NCBI GenBank assembly: GCA_958436475.1 | Contig: CAUBKG010000075.1 | Coordinates: 1-8,387 of the forward strand | Direction: 5' to 3' | Length of the DNA stretch: 8,387 nucleotides | Source of the DNA: an uncultured Clostridia bacterium | GTDB lineage: Bacteria > Bacillota > Clostridia > Oscillospirales > Acutalibacteraceae | In this document: in pieces, positions 5,701 through 8,387 of the stretch | Layout of the letters: each line of letters begins with the position of its first letter | Position numbering within the stretch: the first letter of the stretch is position 1 | Notes under the pieces: generated by a model | Seen by the model: only the letters and a program-made list of their open reading frames with translations | Databases searched by the model: none | Told to the model about the DNA's origin: nothing | Program-made: the position numbers and the translations under genes

Positions 5701-6535
5701 TTTCGTATACCACGTTTTCCCACCCGCGGGCGGAGGGGGCGTCCAGCATGCCCCAGTCCCACGCGGCTTCCATGATGAGGATATGGTCGGGATCCACCGC
5801 GCGGATGGTCTTGTAAAGCCGGTCATAAAAATTATTCAGCAGGGTCTTATCCACACGGTCGGGCTCGTTGAGCAGGTCGTAGGCCGCAACAGTGGGGTTG
5901 CCCTTATAATGCTCGGCCATACCGCGCCAAAGCTCGACCGTGCGGTCCTGATAGGTGGTGTTTTTCCAGAGCTGCGGGTCGGAGTTCGCTTCCCCGCAGT
6001 TATCGAAGGTGTTCTGCCCGCCGAAGGTGCCGTGCAGGTCCAGAATCACATACAGATCCCGCTTGGCACATTCGTTCACCAGCCAGTCGAGCTGGTCCCA
6101 GCAGTTCTGGCGCCAGTTGCCGTATTTATCCATAATCTCGAGATAGAGGATGGGAACGCGTACGACGTTCATCCCCATATTCTTGATGTTATCGAGATCG
6201 CCCGCCTGCAGCCACGCGTTCTGGTAGGTGCTGACGAGGCTTTCCGCCGTGGCTTCGCCGAAGCGGTTCGTGAGCGTTTCCCGCAGCGTCCATTCATCGG
6301 TGCAGGAAAGCGGGGACATCCACCCCTCCTGCAGCATCCAGCCGCCGAGGTTGGTGCCCCGCAGGTTCACGATCTCGCCTGCGCCGGACCGATTCCGGAT
6401 CACGGTGCCGTTTGTTTTCAGAAAATCATTGGATGTGTGCGCGGACACAGGGCCCGCCGCCCCCATCGCCAGCATGCCGACAAGCAGCGCGCAGGTAAGA
6501 AACGCCGCGAGCAGCCGTTTGCATCTTCCCTTCAT
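2774..6535 (-). CDS. Secreted bifunctional GH5 glucanase-like / GH18 chitinase-like enzyme
   Basis: This encodes a 1253-residue exported glycoside hydrolase. A signal peptide (1-32) has KGRCKR, a hydrophobic core and a likely cut after VSA. A GH5 domain (about 35-405) opens with LRGTNLGGWMLQEGW, resembling beta-1,3/1,6-glucanase-like GH5 enzymes, and has acid/base Glu224 in LLNEPD, EKHYY (278-282) and nucleophile Glu321 in YIGEF. Then follow a fascin-like beta-trefoil (about 417-543), a Pro/Thr linker, two CARDB domains (about 570-690 and 699-806), a second linker, a second fascin-like beta-trefoil (836-966) and a GH18 domain (about 977-1253) with SLGG (1041-1044) and DGVDVDLE (1077-1084), Glu1084 being the catalytic acid. 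No cell-wall anchor or SLH repeat follows, so it is probably released. The start at 6535 is chosen because AAGGAGG (6546-6552) lies 10 nt upstream and the signal peptide begins there; an in-frame ATG at 6610 lacks both. It is a single-gene unit with its own promoter. Substrates are inferred from family, not shown. Confidence 0.92.
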   Translation of the reverse strand: MKGRCKRLLAAFLTCALLVGMLAMGAAGPVSAHTSNDFLKTNGTVIRNRSGAGEIVNLRGTNLGGWMLQEGWMSPLSCTDEWTLRETLTNRFGEATAESLVSTYQNAWLQAGDLDNIKNMGMNVVRVPILYLEIMDKYGNWRQNCWDQLDWLVNECAKRDLYVILDLHGTFGGQNTFDNCGEANSDPQLWKNTTYQDRTVELWRGMAEHYKGNPTVAAYDLLNEPDRVDKTLLNNFYDRLYKTIRAVDPDHILIMEAAWDWGMLDAPSARGWENVVYEKHYYAMSGSEAGDWNVQNTRVDQWVQGVVEHQQRWNVPVYIGEFCLFDFLDIWEKALSAYNANNVSWTNWTYKVSSNYGNWGYYNNCSYAAPDIYNDSAEQIAEKWSRFTTNNFRSNTNFQNVVKKYTQTPPAEVTEYTTITAVANEQLVSAANYGNDPLVANQTVAGEWEAFKIITNADGTVSLLSKVSNKFVAMENDTTKELVARSTSVQDWEKFRLAKIGDDTYSLQSVANNMYVTCDLNNGAVLKATASSVGGAWEAFRIGEASPAPTTQPTNPPTQPATQPSEPGEPDLIVSDISWSPAYPQAGEAVTFEATIRNIGTAATPSGVKHGLRFSVGGLNTMPFTWNDQHFDSIPAGGEVTLRAMGGSSGSAFTFPANGDYTVFAWVDDSALIAESNENNNTLTKTITIGRKAPVQPETELYLSGLQILPGTLFAGGTAHAQVAVKNMGANAKLAEIPLKLDLYVDGRLCKTVSYTGEIAAGTSAVILAEDFWQGIYGVHTVRAEVNADGAVPEGENSYANRRITLCRVQEPPEEPAEPSTEPTTQPAEPSTVSSREVYLTAIANENLVCAENYGADPLVSNKQARGTWETFDLITNSDGTVSLRSHINQKYVCTDITTTAASLIAKSDSIGNAEKFTMEALGDGTYGFKALANGKYVTCDMNNGAALVAGRDSVGGAWEAFAVRGVDEPLRKDFSKRVVGYIPDWSFSAYKTVDYTALTHVNIAFGNPDGSGNITTMASDADINALVEKAHLYGVKVLISLGGAGSPSYTPYISTDAAREAFADRIMNFVSSHNLDGVDVDLEGDTVDGYYESFLRSLNTRCRAQGKLLTAAVATWYGSRISTASLQMLDFVNIMAYDYNTSGTGPVAPYDFAVSSIDYFKNKGAAAENIVLGVPFYGYSASSGYTAYKDILAQNPNAYTADFMNGWYYNGDATIRTKTELGKQYGGMMIWELSQDASGDRSLLKIIKDTLW
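3638..4030 (-). repeat. Second fascin-like beta-trefoil unit (internal duplication)
   Basis: Residues 836-966 of the glycosidase repeat the pattern of residues 417-543. Shared signatures are TA(V/I)ANE, NYG.DPLV, ITN.DGTVSL, YVTCD(L/M)NNGA and SVGGAWEAF. It sits just before the GH18 domain, as the first copy sits just after GH5. Beta-trefoils of this type often bind sugars, so a carbohydrate-binding role is plausible but inferred. Confidence 0.8.
4907..5287 (-). repeat. First fascin-like beta-trefoil unit (internal duplication)
   Basis: Residues 417-543 of the glycosidase form the first copy of the duplicated beta-trefoil-like module. It follows the GH5 domain and precedes the Pro/Thr linker. 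It shares GTVSL, YVTCD.NNGA and SVGGAWEAF with the second copy. The two copies are clearly diverged, so the duplication is not recent. Confidence 0.8.
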
Positions 6536-6627
6536 CTTGCTGTTTCCTCCTTCACTTAACGGAGGCCTGCGCCCCCTCGAATGCCCAACGGGAATTTGGC
6601 AACAATACACATAAATTTTGCTAACTT

Positions 6628-6657
6628 ATTGTATCACAATAACCGAATCCCTTTCAA
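6628..6657 (-). promoter_or_regulatory. Promoter of the GH5/GH18 gene
   Basis: On the minus strand TTGAAA (6657-6652) and TACAAT (6633-6628) are separated by 18 bases, each one base from the sigma-A consensus. TGA directly before TACAAT makes an extended -10. Transcription from about 6621 would give a leader of roughly 85 nt before the ATG at 6535. No clear operator or riboswitch is seen in that leader. Confidence 0.65.
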
Positions 6658-6738
6658 CCGTGAACCGCCGGCGGAACCGCCGAAAATACGGGCCCCCATT
6701 TGGTGATAAGAAACAAAAAAGCCGCCCTGCAAGGCCAT

Positions 6739-6781
6739 AAAAAAGCTTTCGCCTCCTGCCTTATCTGCAAGAGACGAAAGC
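6739..6781 (-). terminator. Strong intrinsic terminator of the Rhs locus
   Basis: On the minus strand GCTTTCGTCTCTTGC (6781-6767) pairs with GCAGGAGGCGAAAGC (6759-6745) as a 15-bp stem with two G-T pairs and an AGATAAG loop, followed at once by six Ts (6744-6739). This is a textbook intrinsic terminator. It ends transcripts from the Rhs toxin, its immunity gene and the Rhs remnant, and isolates them from the glycosidase gene. The minus-strand reading frame that remains open through it to 6634 is therefore unlikely to be translated to its end. Confidence 0.9.
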
Positions 6782-7074
6782 AAACACTTTCGCGATATCA
6801 CTCTTCTTAATCCGAAACACGCCTGCAATACCGGCGCATGAATCAATCGCCGGGCAGTTGTAACGGCTGCCGCCTGCTGGGATACGCCGGTCAGCACCGT
6901 TTCATCCGCATTCAGGAACCGGCCCGTCTCGGGGTCATAATACCGGCTCTGGAGGTAATAAAGCCCTGTTTCGGTATCGTAATAATACCCGCGGTAACGA
7001 AGCGGATTCAGCACCCCGACCGTATCCGCAAGGCTGCCCGTGATGCTGAGAAGCCTGCCCCATGCATCATAATT
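6782..7074 (-). pseudogene. Headless Rhs core fragment (orphan Rhs tip)
   Basis: The minus-strand frame from 7074 reads the end of an Rhs core: YDAWGRLLS, NPLRYRGYYYDTETGLYYLQ, SRYYDPETGRFLNADE. A TAG stop (7077-7075) lies directly before the first Rhs codons and there is no plausible start for a core this short, so it is a remnant. After NADE the frame continues with no toxin-like sequence. A one-base deletion near 6864-6865 is likely: restoring a G gives QQAAAGYN, the Gly-Tyr-Asn that usually follows NAD in Rhs cores. The restored frame then soon ends at a TAA inside the terminator (about 6763). Rhs cores are large YD-repeat shells that carry toxins at their C-terminus. This piece is probably the old tip left behind when the toxin cassette upstream was gained, and may still serve as a recombination donor. 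Confidence 0.75.
6941..6966. repeat. 26-bp exact repeat in the Rhs core, copy 1
   Basis: Bases 6941-6966 are identical to 8357-8382. On the minus strand both encode the GLYYLQSRY part of the Rhs core. This conserved DNA is where exchange of Rhs toxin tips by homologous recombination is expected. Similarity continues more loosely on both sides (GRF.NAD). Confidence 0.9.
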
Positions 7075-7262
7075 CTACCCTCTCTAATTGACGAGGGAAG
7101 ATAATAGACATTATTGAATCTCCGGTGCTCTATGTATCATTTATAATACCCTCTAATAAATTCAGCTGGAAGCCAGCCTTGTACGTTTGCGCTGCATCAC
7201 CACTCTTTTATAGCAAAATTATAAAGATATATACAAACTCAATATTGTGCTTAATTATCACA

Positions 7263-7700
7263 CTACTCAATTTCTGCATTTAGCGTGTTAATTAACCATT
7301 GGTTATGTTCTTTAAACCGTGGATTTACAAACATATATTTTTCATGAGTGATAGTTCTTAACCAATATACTCCCCTAATATAAAATATAATATCCTCATA
7401 TCTTTGCGGAGATTGCCACTCAAAAATGTTATTAACTGAAAGAAGCACCTTTTTACTTTCCTTCACTAGTGAATAATAAAGAACCTTAGATCCTTTTCGA
7501 TAATTACCAATTGTCCCTGTTCCAATTTCTTTCTGTAATCGAAACGGACTGAGCAAATTCTCTAATTGCTTCACCTGTGCTCCATAGCGCATACCTTTAA
7601 AACAGGTCAAAGAGAATGTTTCACAGAATAAAGAAGCGTAATTTATCAGCTTTTTATAATTTTCCCCAGTAAATTCTCCATATACTCTGAAATCATCCAT
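7263..7700 (-). CDS. Probable immunity protein of the Rhs toxin
   Basis: This 145-residue protein has no signal peptide or membrane segment and should stay in the cytosol. I do not recognise a named family with certainty. The segment SVNNIFEWQSPQRYEDIIFY followed by YWLRTITHEKYMFV recalls small proteins found after Rhs toxins in Clostridia, some of which carry a misleading sporulation-protein label. Position is the main evidence: it starts 16 nt after the Rhs toxin stop on the same strand, with GGAG (7709-7712) 8 nt before its ATG. It has the same AT-rich composition as the toxin tip, unlike the Rhs core and flanking genes. Toxin and immunity genes of polymorphic systems are nearly always adjacent in this order. 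The expected role is to neutralise the toxin domain encoded at 7717-8240. Confidence 0.75.
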   Translation of the reverse strand: MDDFRVYGEFTGENYKKLINYASLFCETFSLTCFKGMRYGAQVKQLENLLSPFRLQKEIGTGTIGNYRKGSKVLYYSLVKESKKVLLSVNNIFEWQSPQRYEDIIFYIRGVYWLRTITHEKYMFVNPRFKEHNQWLINTLNAEIE

Positions 7701-7716
7701 ATCCTAATCTCCATTC

Positions 7717-8387
7717 TCATTTCAAGTAACATATATGTGCATTAGTATAGTGCTTCCCAGGATGATAATGGCGAAAATAATTCTTACCATGAGGTTTCTT
7801 ATCACAAGTTGTTTTTCGTCCTCCCCCTGCAACATTCGCTATTCTCATGGCATCCCCCCGATATAGGCATAGAACATTTCCTCCTTTTCTAGCTCTTGCT
7901 ATAGCCTGATTGTAATTTATGCCTTTGACCACTATAAAATTATAGCTCAGTTCAAAATACCTATATGATCTTAACCTGTCAGTTTTCGCAACGGCAGCAC
8001 TTACTTGATTAGCTGCAGTCTTAGCAAATGCCTTTATTATTGCCCATTTGCTCAATAAATTTCCTCTCATACGTGCTACATTTAAATAATCATTTATTAT
8101 GCCACGTATGCTATCTCTAAAAGTAGGATTTAATGAAAGAACAAGTAAGCTAATGGTAACAACAAATAAAGTTAAAATCACCACTCCTAACAAAACGCCA
8201 AATGCCACTTCTGCGTAGCACCCTGTTGGGTCACTCTGCATGACCGGATTGTTTTTACAGTATGCAAAAAGATTGGCTTCTCGGAAGTCGCTAGCAGCTA
8301 TATTTAAAATAACCGCCGTATCCGCATTGATAAACCTTCCCCACTCAGGGTTATAGTACCGGCTCTGGAGGTAATAAAGCCCGGTTT
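7717..8387 (-). CDS. Rhs repeat protein C-terminus with polymorphic toxin tip (5' end outside window)
   Basis: This is the last 222 codons of an Rhs protein whose start lies beyond the right edge. Visible residues 1-55 are the end of the Rhs core: TGLYYLQSRYYNPEWGRFINAD, then NLFAYCKNNPV and SDPTG, the usual boundary before the toxin. After it come a hydrophobic membrane-like stretch (about 58-85), a basic linker, and a final region with GGGRKTT, KPHGKNYFRHYHPGKHY and AHICYLK, with five histidines (H199, H206, H208, H212, H217). Several Rhs-delivered nuclease toxins end in similar HxH-rich sequences, but I cannot assign this one to a family, so activity is unknown. An internal ATG at 8241 falls inside the core-toxin junction and is not a real start. 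Base composition drops sharply in GC after the core, as in exchanged toxin tips. The adjacent gene at 7263-7700 is its likely immunity gene. Confidence 0.85.
   Translation of the reverse strand, partial: TGLYYLQSRYYNPEWGRFINADTAVILNIAASDFREANLFAYCKNNPVMQSDPTGCYAEVAFGVLLGVVILTLFVVTISLLVLSLNPTFRDSIRGIINDYLNVARMRGNLLSKWAIIKAFAKTAANQVSAAVAKTDRLRSYRYFELSYNFIVVKGINYNQAIARARKGGNVLCLYRGDAMRIANVAGGGRKTTCDKKPHGKNYFRHYHPGKHYTNAHICYLK
8357..8382. repeat. 26-bp exact repeat in the Rhs core, copy 2
   Basis: This is identical to 6941-6966 and lies in the same codons of the complete Rhs gene. The two copies bracket the toxin tip, the immunity gene and the AT-rich spacer. Recombination between them would delete this cassette and restore the older tip. 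Confidence 0.9.

Noticed and set aside
3875..6559. Long open frame of 894 codons on the plus strand
   Set aside because: It lies opposite the GH5/GH18 gene, whose minus-strand product has clear domains and active-site motifs. The plus-strand translation has no recognisable family and reflects GC-rich codon bias.
6634..7014. Complete small gene starting at GTG 7014 and ending at 6634
   Set aside because: The Rhs core similarity continues upstream of 7014 to a stop, and the frame runs through a strong terminator, so it is a remnant and not an independent gene.
1..8387. CRISPR arrays, tRNA, rRNA and transposase genes
   Set aside because: I looked for regularly spaced repeats, tRNA cloverleaf-like sequence, rRNA-like stretches and transposase motifs and saw none. 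The repeats present are explained by the 95-bp duplication, the Rhs core copies and the internal duplication in the glycosidase.

Overview
The window looks like chromosomal DNA from a gut-type anaerobe of the Bacillota, probably class Clostridia. This rests on the AAGGAGG-type ribosome binding sites, a Gram-positive style secreted multidomain glycosidase, and Rhs and barnase-type toxins of the kind seen in that group. No marker gene fixes the taxon. The native genes are GC-rich (GH5/GH18 enzyme, intact acetyltransferase). Two AT-rich islands (about 921-1990 and 7080-8330) each carry a toxin-immunity pair and look acquired.

Layout, left to right. Bases 1-161 hold strong inverted repeats and no convincing gene. 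A GNAT acetyltransferase on the minus strand (162-655) is broken by a one-base deletion in a poly-A run. Two 95-bp near-identical direct repeats (826-920 and 2016-2110) then enclose an AT-rich segment with a barnase-family RNase toxin (1109-1704, also with a one-base frameshift) and a barstar-family inhibitor (1718-1990). The second repeat runs into an intact plus-strand GNAT gene (2085-2573). The first repeat carries a copy of that gene's promoter, RBS and first codons, ending at a stop. Terminator-like hairpins separate this gene from a large convergent minus-strand gene (2774-6535).

The large gene encodes a secreted enzyme of 1253 residues with an unusual, almost mirror-symmetric plan: signal peptide, GH5 glucanase-like domain, fascin-like beta-trefoil, two CARDB domains, a second fascin-like beta-trefoil and a GH18 chitinase-like domain. 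Active-site motifs of both glycosidases are present. A beta-glucan plus chitin target, such as fungal cell wall, is a reasonable inference. It has its own promoter (6628-6657).

The right end is an Rhs polymorphic-toxin locus read on the minus strand. The 3' end of an Rhs gene (running off the window at 8387) carries a variable C-terminal domain with a membrane-like segment and a histidine-rich end. It is followed 16 bases later by a probable immunity gene (7263-7700), then by a headless second copy of the Rhs core end (about 6782-7074) and a strong intrinsic terminator (6739-6781). This is the layout expected when a new toxin-immunity cassette displaces an older Rhs tip. The window therefore combines two contact- or phage-derived antibacterial toxin modules in different states of decay with a large secreted polysaccharide-degrading enzyme.
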